The position numbers were made by a program, and so were the translations under genes. Under the pieces are notes generated by a model. The model was given only the letters and a program-made list of their open reading frames with translations. It was not told the origin of the DNA and ran no database searches. From Chrysemys picta bellii (lineage: Eukaryota; Chordata; Testudines; Emydidae), in assembly GCF_011386835.1 (NCBI RefSeq), contig NC_088795.1:103166434-103230433 (forward strand): a stretch of DNA of 64,000 nucleotides, in the 5' to 3' direction. Positions 56,606 to 64,000 of the stretch are shown here, piece after piece. Each line of letters begins with the position of its first letter. The first letter of the stretch is position 1.

Positions 56606-56898
56606 CCTACTGTCCCTGAGGTCTATTTCCTCCTATTGCTCCTTGGTATTAAAAGATATATGAAAGAGGGCAGCAAGGAGGCAGGACTATGGACCCATCC
56701 ATCCTCCATACCAGTTATTCTGGCTTGGACCCATCCTAGAGGATGGGTAACACAAATCCATTTGCTCCTCTGTCTGCTGCCATGCACTAGGGAGTTGCAG
56801 AAGGCAGAATCCCTTACTAAGCACGATGCCCAATTTGGCATAATTCTTCTCAGAGCTTTGCCTGGAGTTCTGCAGCCTGGAATTGCCCTAGGCACAGT
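56606..56898. other. Unassigned spacer
   Basis: Nothing recognised. Confidence 0.5.
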
Positions 56899-56903
56899 CT
56901 GAC

Positions 56904-57339
56904 TGTGATGGGATCTATAAACCCCACACCAGGCAACCAAGCTTTAACAAGCAACTCTGGATCCAGAAGGCCCTGCCCAGCTGCATCTGCTGGCTTATTT
57001 GCAATGGAAGTAGAGTTCAAAAGGGAGCAGCCCAGTTTAGTGAGGGTGGACAGAGCAGACCCCCATTGCCAAGCCGTAGAAGGCCCCTACCCTTGGGTAT
57101 GGTAAGCTGTGACTGAAGGAGAACTTCCAGATCATGGTCAGGGAAAACCCTTCTCCCCACCATCACTTTTGTGAGTCCATAAGCAACCATCTGATGACTT
57201 TGGAGGGGCAGAAGCTGCGATAGGAAGTGACCCCAGGAGCAGGCTTGGGGGCATCTGCCCCAGGCCAGATAGCTGACTGGCTAGTTGTTGAAAGGGATCT
57301 TTAATGGCCCACAGCTGGACAAATTGTTACCGGTACCAG
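56904..57339 (+). repeat. 5' LTR of the Gypsy element
   Basis: Begins TGTGATGGGATCTATAAACC and aligns with the 3' LTR through CAGGCTTGGGGGCATCTGCC and GACTGGCTAGTTG, then has an internal deletion relative to the 3' LTR and resumes at CACAGCTGGACAA. Its last bases are cut by the nested LTR at about 57340. Confidence 0.85.
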
Positions 57340-58478
57340 TGAAAATTCAGAAAACAATATGCTTAATGCAGGGGTTGGCAACCTTCGGCACGCAGCCCAT
57401 CAGGGTAATTCACTGGCAGGCTGTGAGACAGCTAATGGGAGCTGCAGGAAGTGGCGCAGGCCGCAGGGACGTGCTGGCTGCCACTTCCCATTGGCCAGGA
57501 ACAGCAAACCGTGGCCACTGGGAGCTGCAGGGGGCTGTGCCTGCAGACGGTCAATATAAACAAAATGTCTCAGGGCCCACCAGTCACGGATGGGTCACGG
57601 GCTGAAGGTTGCCAACCCCTGGCTTAATGCATAATAATTTATTTGAGAAAGAATCACACAAGCAATAAAGATTATATATTACACATCTCCTTAATAAGCC
57701 TCAATTCCCCAAGCATAAACCCTCAGTAACTATGCTGGCCTCACACAGTATCCTGATTGGCAAATAAAGCAGGTATATCTACAAATTCTAGATGAAGACA
57801 TCATTTCTTCTCTTCTTTCCCCTCTCAGGTACTTGATCTGTCAAATGTCCCCCAAAACGGGGTCTAGGTTACCCTAAGGACTTCTGGTTCAAAAGTCCCA
57901 CAAAAGTCCCTCGCAGTAAAGTCTTGATTACCCCGAGGCCTTCTGTCTCACAGTGTCACGGACTTCTTCAGATGTTAATTGGGGAACTAACTAACTAATT
58001 TACTTTGCTTAGCATTTATACCTTTTGCTCTTAAAGGAGTCACATGTCTCAGAAATATGCATTAATTATTGGGTTTTCTCTAACTAATATTTTAGAAGGA
58101 GGGCTGCAAAATAGGCACAGACCAAAGCTCAATCAATGTTTACCCTCTCATCAATCATTCACTTGATCTCTTAGCATGATGCCATCCAGAGGGGTCATTT
58201 TGACCCAGGTCAGCCTTTACCAAGCCCAGCGATTGCATGTTTTTACATCTTCTTTACTTTGTGAGCTGGTTCCCCTGGGCGATATATTCCAAACTTCGGT
58301 GTTGAAACGTACATGCAAATCAAGCCTTTATTAACCATTGAAGTGCAGTTTCAGCACTTCCAGTAATTTTCCACATCATTTATTTAATGCTAAGAGAATC
58401 CTGCTTCCAAAATCCTCTAGCAAATTCAGATGTACCAAGCCATTCCAAGCTCATGCTTACCACACTTATTCATAACAG
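57340..58478 (-). mobile_element. Second solo LTR, probably of an endogenous retrovirus, nested in the Gypsy element
   Basis: On minus it starts TGTTATGAATAAGTGTGG and ends CTGAATTTTCA, with a TATA box GGTATAAATGC (58022-58012) and an AAATAAATT poly-A signal near its end (57645-57637). Size without the MITE is about 880 bp. The flanking 5-mers match only partly (GTGGC and CTGGT), so its limits are less sure than its nature. It interrupts the junction between the Gypsy 5' LTR and the leader. Confidence 0.65.
57369..57621. mobile_element. hAT-type MITE (253 bp) nested in the LTR
   Basis: Ends CAGGGGTTGGCAACCTTCGG and GGTTGCCAACCCCTG. The 8-bp duplication GCTTAATG is perfect (57361-57368 and 57622-57629). 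A third level of nesting: MITE in LTR in Gypsy. Confidence 0.93.
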
Positions 58479-58739
58479 CCACAGTAATTCACAGTAATTT
58501 GGCACCATCCCAACACTAGTCACAGAGCCCTGGGTTGGACCTGGTGGAGCAGGGAGGGCCTTGATTCCTGTACCAGTGGCCCCAAGACTTTTGCCACAAG
58601 GTAACATGGCTATAGACTTGGGTGACCCCGCCTCCTGATAACTTCTGGAGAATACATTGACCCAGTCCTGTAAGGAGGACAGCAGACATACCAACAAAAC
58701 TGTCCCAAGGGAGACCATGGACACAGAAATGGATGATAG

Positions 58740-59760
58740 GGAGCGAACAATAGCAGGCATCCCAGCAACAACAGGATCAGCTACCACAACAGATAGCAGC
58801 CAAGCAGCAACAGCAAACAGCCCAACAGCAACAGCAGCTACTCCAAGAACTGGCAGCACAGCATCAGGAGCAACAGCAATGCCCAGTTAAGCAGATAACA
58901 ACATTCCTGAGTCCCAGGGGGCAGGTAATGCTATGGCACCAGGACCCACAGGTGGTATTGTGCTTACTGTCAGGCTCAACAAAAATGGGCCCTGGGAATG
59001 AGCTAGAAGCCTTCACCTTTGAGCGTGTGGCTGCCATAGCATGCTGACTGGAGGAACACTAGGCCATCTTTATAGCCCCATACTGGATGGGATCTACCCA
59101 AGCTGCCTATAGGACCATAGATTCTGTAGAGATGCTGGATTATGTTAAAGTAAAAGTAGACATTTCAAACAACATGGATATCAGCCCCGTGACATTCCAA
59201 AAATGAGTCCGGAAGGAAAAATACACACCTGGTGTCTGGCCACGAGTTGTGGCACAAAGCCTGGAAGAATAGTGGTGACACTCTCTGGACCCTTAGAAGC
59301 AAACCGAAGTATAAGTAGTGGAGGCCATCATACTGGAGTAGTTTGTCCAGGTCTTCCAGGCTGGTGGAAGAGAATAGATGAGCTGCCATCAACCAGCAAC
59401 ACTGGTGGAGGCATAACCCTGATGGAGAACTAATGACAGCTGCGTGTATGGCCTTTCTGACACCTAGGACCAGGTCACCAAAATTCATGAAACCCTATTG
59501 ACGGCCAGACTGTGAGGGGAAGTCAAGAATTGCTGAAAGAATGTCTTGTCTTCAAGTCGCTCCTGCCCAGGGGCTGGAGCCCAGCCACCAAGATGGATCT
59601 CAGAGAGGTCTCCAAGAAAAGCGGCATGAACCCCTAGGAATATCCACAACCCTGGAGGAGGGACAGCCAACCATGATCCCAAAGGGGAGATGTTTCATGT
59701 TTGGCCAGCAAAGGCATTTTTGGCAGGAATTCCCCTTTATGGACTGTGGCTACTGACAAG
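58740..59760 (+). pseudogene. Gypsy gag remnant with a SCAN-like capsid segment
   Basis: Capsid and nucleocapsid protein of the element. A Gln-rich stretch (codons for QLLQELAAQHQEQQQ, about 58820-58890) is followed by KMGPGNELEAFTFERVAA, APYWMGSTQAAYRTID and MDISPVTFQK, then VRKEKYTPGVWPRVVAQSLE and EAIILE...FVQVFQAGG (59130-59380). These follow the SCAN pattern (sPETfRqrFR...y..g..Pralaq.Lrelc..WL.P...t...i.e..vLEQFl..Lp). The SCAN domain of vertebrate zinc-finger proteins is considered to descend from the gag of Gmr1-like elements. A decayed zinc knuckle, CFMFGQQRHFWQEFPFMDCG (59692-59751), ends it. Many stops. Confidence 0.75.
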
Positions 59761-59810
59761 CATGGACTTCATGCATCAGGCTCATAGAGTATGGCCAAAA
59801 TGCTAATCCC

Positions 59811-59880
59811 AGTGTGGGACTGGGTCTGGCGTAACAGGCCTCGTAGACTCTGGATGTGCCCTGCTGCCTGCTAGCTTGGG
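59811..59880 (+). pseudogene. Gypsy aspartic protease remnant
   Basis: GLVDSGCALLPASLG contains the D-S-G active-site triplet (59846-59854) in a hydrophobic frame, as in retroelement proteases that cut the Gag-Pol polyprotein. The rest of the domain is eroded. Confidence 0.6.
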
Positions 59881-60094
59881 GTATCTGAAGATGTAAATCT
59901 CAAATGGCTTCCTGAGGATGAAGATTTAGTGTGGGAATAATGGGAGGACAAAACTCTGAGCCAGGCATGGGAGCAGATAGTCTTCTCCAAGGGGAAGGAG
60001 GGTGAATCTTGATAACTTAAGCAGTGGCCCCACTTCAAGCTCCAGAATGAACAGCTTTACAGGTTAACATGAGACTCCCAAACTGAAGAGTTAA

Positions 60095-60705
60095 GGACTT
60101 GAAGGACAGAACAGAGCATCATGATCATCTAGTCTGAACTACTGCAGATTGCAGGCCACAGAACCTCATCCACCCACTCCTGTAATAGACCCCTAACTTT
60201 GAGATGAATTACTGAAGTCCTCAAATCATAATTTAAAGACTTCCAGTTACAGAGCATCCACCATTTATACTAGTTTAAATCTGCAAGTGAACTGTGCCTC
60301 ATGCTGCAGAGGAAAATGAAAACCCCTCATGGTCTCTGTCAGTCTGATCTGGGAGAAAATTCCTTTCTGACTCCAAATATGGTGATCAGCTAGACTCTGA
60401 GCATGTGCACAAGACTGAGTAGCTCCAGACACCTGGGAAATAATTCTGTGTAACTCAGAGCCCTCCTTATCTAGGGTCCCATCACTGGCCATTGGAGATA
60501 TTTGCTACTAGCAGTCACAGATTGGCTACATGCCATTTTAGGCAGTCTCATCATACCGTCCCCTCCATAAACTTACCAAGATCAGTCTTGAAGGCAATTA
60601 GGTTTTTTGATCCCCTTGGAAGACTGTTCCAGAACATCACTCCTCTGATGATTAGAAACCTTCATCTAATTTCAAAGTTAAACTTATTGATGGCCAACTC
60701 CTTCT
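60095..60705 (-). mobile_element. CR1 LINE 3' part, minus strand, inserted in the Gypsy pol gene
   Basis: Closely matches 1-420 of the window over its second half (GGGTCCCATCACTGGCCATT, GGCAGTCTCATCATACCGTC, GAAGACTGTTCCAGAACATC). It shows the 3' end that the first copy lacks (ATCATGATCATCTAGTCTGA). It separates protease and integrase coding. Confidence 0.85.
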
Positions 60706-60839
60706 TTTCAAAATTTCAGCCAGAGGCTTCTCCAACTAGCACCCCTTGTGTGGTTGTCAGGGCACATAAGGAAGGGGAAGACTCTGGAGAAAGTGGCCCT
60801 CAGGTCTTTCTGGTCAGGGAGACATAATTATGTGATTTT

Positions 60840-61640
60840 TATGCCTTGTGCCCTGAATGCCAGCTTGAAGGGCCCAAAGGGATGCTGAATCCCCCCACCT
60901 GGTTCCATTCCAAGTGGTGGGAGTAACCCTCCATGCAACAAATGCACCAACCATTGTGAATGAGCTTATGAAGACCTTTGTGAGGGTTGATATACCTATG
61001 GAAATACTGATAGACCGGGCATCTAACTTTTTATTCAAACTGATGTGAGAATTGCCAGAACTACTAAAGATCAAGGCCCTCAAGATCTCTGTTTACCATC
61101 CAGAGACTCATGGGCAAGTGGAATGGTTTAATAGGACCCTGAAGGCAATGTTAAGGACATTTGTGAGTACAGACCCCCTTGGCACAGGGACTGACTGCTG
61201 ACATCATTGCTATTCACCATATGGGAGGTCCCCCAAGCCTCTTACCTTTTGAACATGAGACATACCCCAGAGGGATTTTGAACCTCCTCTGAGAAGCCTG
61301 AAAGGAACAGGAACCCAGAGTCCTAGGCTCCATACCATATGTGTTCCAGCTATAGAAATGGCTGAAAGTCCTAGAGGGCTTCTTGAAAGAGAAACTTGTG
61401 AAGTCCAGGAACTCACCTACTACAAAGGAACACAATTGTGCTCATTTGAACCTGGCAATAGGGTATTATTGTTACACTTAACTTCCAAACAAAATTGCTG
61501 ACTTGGTGGCAAGGGCAAGTTGAAGTGGTAAGGAAGGTAGGGCTAGTCGACTATGAGATCTGTCAACCCCCCCAAATGGAAACAAATGCAAATATATCAC
61601 ATCACCCTCCTAAAGGCCTGGAAATCTCAGGAGGGCCTGC
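60840..61640 (+). pseudogene. Gypsy integrase remnant, located upstream of reverse transcriptase
   Basis: Inserts the cDNA into the host genome. The zinc-finger part shows CPECQLEGPKG (60849-60881). The core shows MEILIDRASNFL (Asp at 61013) and KISVYHPETHGQVEWFNRTL (Glu at 61121), which are 35 residues apart, as in the D-D-35-E triad. The first catalytic Asp is missing: an internal deletion joins LVPFQVVGVT directly to HATNAPTIVNELMK. The C-terminal domain reads LLTWWQGQVEVVRKVGLVDY then EICQPP (61491-61575), matching the SH3-like end of these integrases. Stops interrupt it. Confidence 0.85.
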
Positions 61641-61729
61641 TGATAACACTGTACTCAGCAGAGCCAGAGCTGGAGGCCTCAAGCCTCAACATCTCTGGAC
61701 CCAGCCAATGAGGGCAGAGCTTTGCCTGA

Positions 61730-62640
61730 TGCAGTGAGCACAAATGCTGCAACTTATCCAGGCATTCTCCGTGATGTTCTCAGCCCTCCTGGGGATGACA
61801 CTCCTAAGACACCACCCCTTTGTGATAGTCTCAGGGAGGCAACTATGCTAGAGTCACCAATCCTGCCGAGGAAGATGTAGGAAGTGGTCCTCAAAGAACT
61901 ACAAGCTATGCTAAACATCAGAGTCATTGAGGAGTCCCACAGAAAGTGGAGAAGTCTGATTGTGCTGGTACCAAAAGCTGATGGCTCAACGTGGCTCTGC
62001 ATAGGTTTTCGGAAAGTCAGCACAATATTGAGGTTTGACACGTATCTCATGCCCCACGTGGACAAGCTACTGGAGAGTTTGGGGAATGCCGAGTATATCA
62101 CCACTCTGGACTTGACCAAAGCGTACTGGCAGATCCCACTGACAGCAGAGTCCCAGGAAAAGACAGCCTACCCTACCCTCTTTGGCCTATACCAAATTTG
62201 TGACTATGCCATTCAGCTTCCGTGGAGTAGCAGAGATCTTTCAGTGGCTGATGGACCAGGTGGAGCAGCCTCGGAATCAATATGCCGCCGCCTATATTGA
62301 TGACATAGTAATTTATCACTGCAACTGGGAAGACCACCTAGAGCACGTCACTGTGTTTGTTAGGGCCCTTGAGAAGACAGTGCTTACAGCAAATCCTGCC
62401 AAATGCTGCCTCAGACAGAGAGAGGTGATGTACTTGGGATACACTGTGGGGCGAGGCTGGCTGTTCCCTCTTGCTGACAAGGTCCAAGCACTGACAGATT
62501 GCCCACTATCATCAACTAAAGAAGCAGATACGGTGCTTCCTAGGCTTGGCTGGCTATTATAGATAGTTTGTACATGACTTCACCACAATAGCCTCCCGCT
62601 TTCATAGACCTGGTGAAAGGCTCCAAGAAGGTGCAATGGA
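61730..62640 (+). pseudogene. Gypsy reverse transcriptase remnant
   Basis: Copies the element's RNA into DNA. Visible motifs in order: LKELQAMLNIRVIEESHRKW, LVPKADGSTWLCIGFRKVST, YITTLDLTKAYWQIPLTAES (first catalytic Asp), EKTAYPTLFGLYQ, then after a one-base frame change near 62195 MPFSFRGVAEIFQWLMDQVE, AAAYIDDIVIY with the YIDD catalytic box at 62293-62304, and LTANPAKCCLRQREVMYLGY. The two open frames 61884-62300 and 62182-62562 overlap at the shift. The YIDD box is intact but the gene is not. Confidence 0.9.
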
Positions 62641-62689
62641 TGGAGGCCTGCCACAGGACCTTCAGAGCCTTAAAGAACTAGCTAACTCA

Positions 62690-63120
62690 GGGACCAGTTT
62701 TCTTCCACCCTGACTTCACAAAACAATTCATTTTCAAATGAAGTGGGCCTTGGGCCTGTGCTAAACATAGAGGTTGAGGGTGAAGAACCATGTATCCAAT
62801 TCTATACATGAGTAGAAAGCTGTTCCCTTGGGATGTGATGAATTTGAAGAAAGAGGCCCTGGCCATGAAATGGGCCATAGAGGCACTCCACTATTATCTC
62901 CTAGGAAACCCATTCCTACTCACCGTAGACCATGCGCCACATCCATTGGCTAAACTCCATGGATACCAACATACAGATCATGACATGGTACCTTTCCCTG
63001 CAGCCCTCTGACTTCCAGGTAGTCCATTGCCTTAGAAAGACACACAACAATACTGATTTCTTCTCTCAGAATGGAGACGGGTGGCAGGAAGAATACCCAC
63101 CTCTGGGTCCTAGCCTGAGG
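62690..63120 (+). pseudogene. Gypsy RNase H remnant
   Basis: Removes RNA from the hybrid. YPILYMSRKLFPWDVMNLKK and EALAMKWAIEALHYYLLGNP, then FLLTVDHAP (62793-62938) match the RNase H part of Gmr1-type pol (vlYlSRKLlprE.nya..kEaLAikWAleaLryYLlG..F.lvtDHap). A shift leads to MTWYLSLQPSDFQVVHCLRK and NNTDFFSQ (62980-63072). The decayed text runs to the 3' LTR; no integrase follows. Confidence 0.88.
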
Positions 63121-63128
63121 GGAAGCTG

Positions 63129-63676
63129 TGTGATGGGTTGTATAAGCCTCACACCAGGGAACCAAGGGTTAATGAGCAGCTCTTTGCCCAGAAGGTCCCA
63201 CCCAGCCATGATACCTGCTGGGTATGGAGGCAGATTTCAAAAGGTAGCATCCCAGTTCAGTGAGGATGGACAGATCAAGGGAGAAGTCCTACACTGTCAG
63301 CTTCTGCAGAGAGGCAGCAGAAGTTTCACATCATCAGGACCGGACCCCACTGCAGAGCTGCCAGAGGGCTTCCCCTGGGGAGACCAGGAACGGGCCATGA
63401 CTGATGGAAAAGAACCTCTGGATAATGGCCAGGGAGGACCCTCCCCTTTTGTGGGTCCATAGGCATACCCTGTGGTGACTTTGGAGGGCAGAGGCCGTGG
63501 TAGTAGGTGACCCAGGTAGCAGGCTTGGAGGTGTCTGCCCCAAGGCCATATATCTGACTGGCCAGTCATAAGGGCTAAGTTGGAAATGGGTGGAGAAGGG
63601 AGGATCCAGGTTTCCCTATCACTGCCCCACTGATTCTCGCAGCTGGGCAATACCGCTGGACTTGGGCACAGCCCCA
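63129..63676 (+). repeat. 3' LTR of the Gypsy element (548 bp)
   Basis: Begins TGTGATGGGTTGTATAAGCC, preceded by a polypurine tract, and ends GGGCACAGCCCCA next to CTGAC. It matches the 5' LTR in order throughout but is clearly diverged from it, so the insertion is old. Open frames on both strands here are fortuitous. Confidence 0.88.
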
Positions 63677-63681
63677 CTGAC

Positions 63682-64000
63682 ACTGACTCAATGGGAGCCA
63701 CCTCACTGCTGGAGTATTATCAGGGGTTTCATTTTCCACCTTCGTGTTTGAATCATTGTTTTTGCAATATTCTATTTTTTTCTAAATCAAAATGACCTTA
63801 TTTAACAAACCTCATTATACAACTCACTCTCCATTCTTAATTCTGTACACCGGGTAATCAATATTAGACAGGCTTAGATGATACTATGGGAAAGTGCAGA
63901 ATGCAGTTTCCCATAAATTGCATTCTTAAATATAAATAACTATAATTCAGAACAATTCCCAAGTCACAACAGGCACCAGTGAGCTCTACTTTATATTGCC
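63682..64000. other. Unassigned flank
   Basis: No gene or repeat recognised. Confidence 0.5.

Larger units (their letters stand above)
56904..63676 (+). mobile_element. Gmr1-type Ty3/Gypsy LTR retrotransposon, full length but decayed (6773 bp with insertions)
   Basis: Two direct LTRs (56904-57340 and 63129-63676) enclose gag, protease, integrase, reverse transcriptase and RNase H remnants, in that order. CTGAC flanks the whole (56899-56903 and 63677-63681). Integrase upstream of reverse transcriptase is the Copia-like order found in Gmr1-type Ty3/Gypsy elements of vertebrates; RNase H runs straight into the polypurine tract (GAGGGGAAGC) and the 3' LTR, so the order is native and not a rearrangement. 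Three younger insertions lie inside: an LTR (57340-58478), a hAT MITE in that (57369-57621), and a CR1 (60095-60705). Confidence 0.9.

Noticed and set aside
58470..58859. 129-codon minus-strand frame with a hydrophobic stretch
   Set aside because: It is antisense to the Gln-rich part of gag; CAG/CAA repeats read backwards give Leu/Val-rich text.
60840..62640. Integrase upstream of RT as a rearrangement between two Gypsy copies
   Set aside because: RNase H runs directly into a polypurine tract and the 3' LTR, and the integrase C-terminal domain leads straight into the RT leader, as in native Gmr1-type elements.
63297..63701. 134-codon minus-strand frame
   Set aside because: Lies in the Gypsy 3' LTR, antisense to it.

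Overview
The window is vertebrate nuclear DNA, almost certainly from a cryptodiran (hidden-necked) turtle. The main reason is a tRNA-derived SINE at 41883-42085 whose tail is shared with CR1 LINEs; this is the layout of the CryI SINEs known from cryptodires. Many CR1 LINE pieces, a Penelope-like element (PLE) with a GIY-YIG domain, Harbinger, hAT and pogo DNA transposons and a Gmr1-type Ty3/Gypsy element fit the same lineage. I found no convincing host protein-coding gene. The stretch looks intergenic or deep intronic, AT-rich, with transposons of several ages stacked in one another.

Layout. 1-9.4 kb: two long CR1 copies on the minus strand, a solo LTR (2156-3659, 5-bp target duplication) split by a Harbinger MITE, and a MIR-like SINE. 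9.4-26 kb: mostly unassigned DNA with MITEs (Harbinger at 12.6 kb; hAT at 16.2 and 19.2 kb), CR1 and PLE fragments, and a pair of related LTR-like repeats (16.9 and 22.8 kb). 26.0-30.5 kb: a 3.6-kb Harbinger element with both of its genes, decayed, sits in a CR1 with an exact TAA duplication. 32.4-35 kb: a second, reversed and internally deleted copy of the 2.2-kb LTR, then a PLE with a GIY-YIG ORF. 37.25-39.83 kb: a complete pogo-like transposon with an uninterrupted transposase of about 450 residues, the only intact gene in the window. 41.9-56.5 kb: the CryI SINE, a second MIR, an RTE-like LINE remnant, MITEs with 5'-CTCCTGG ends, a foldback hAT nested in one of them, two Harbinger MITEs in tandem, and a hAT MITE. 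56.9-63.7 kb: a Gmr1-type Gypsy element (gag, protease, integrase, then reverse transcriptase and RNase H) with paired LTRs, a CTGAC duplication and three nested insertions.

How the parts relate. The autonomous Harbinger element belongs with the four Harbinger MITEs: they share ends and 3-bp duplications. Its transposase and Myb/SANT-like protein genes converge, as is usual for the superfamily. The PLE copies share a 5'-CTGAAGA-hairpin-GAAAGC core in which the stem sequence differs but pairing is kept, which points to a hammerhead-like RNA. The Gypsy gag carries a stretch resembling the vertebrate SCAN domain. The nesting gives relative ages; by its intact ORF and near-identical ends the pogo element is probably the youngest large insertion.
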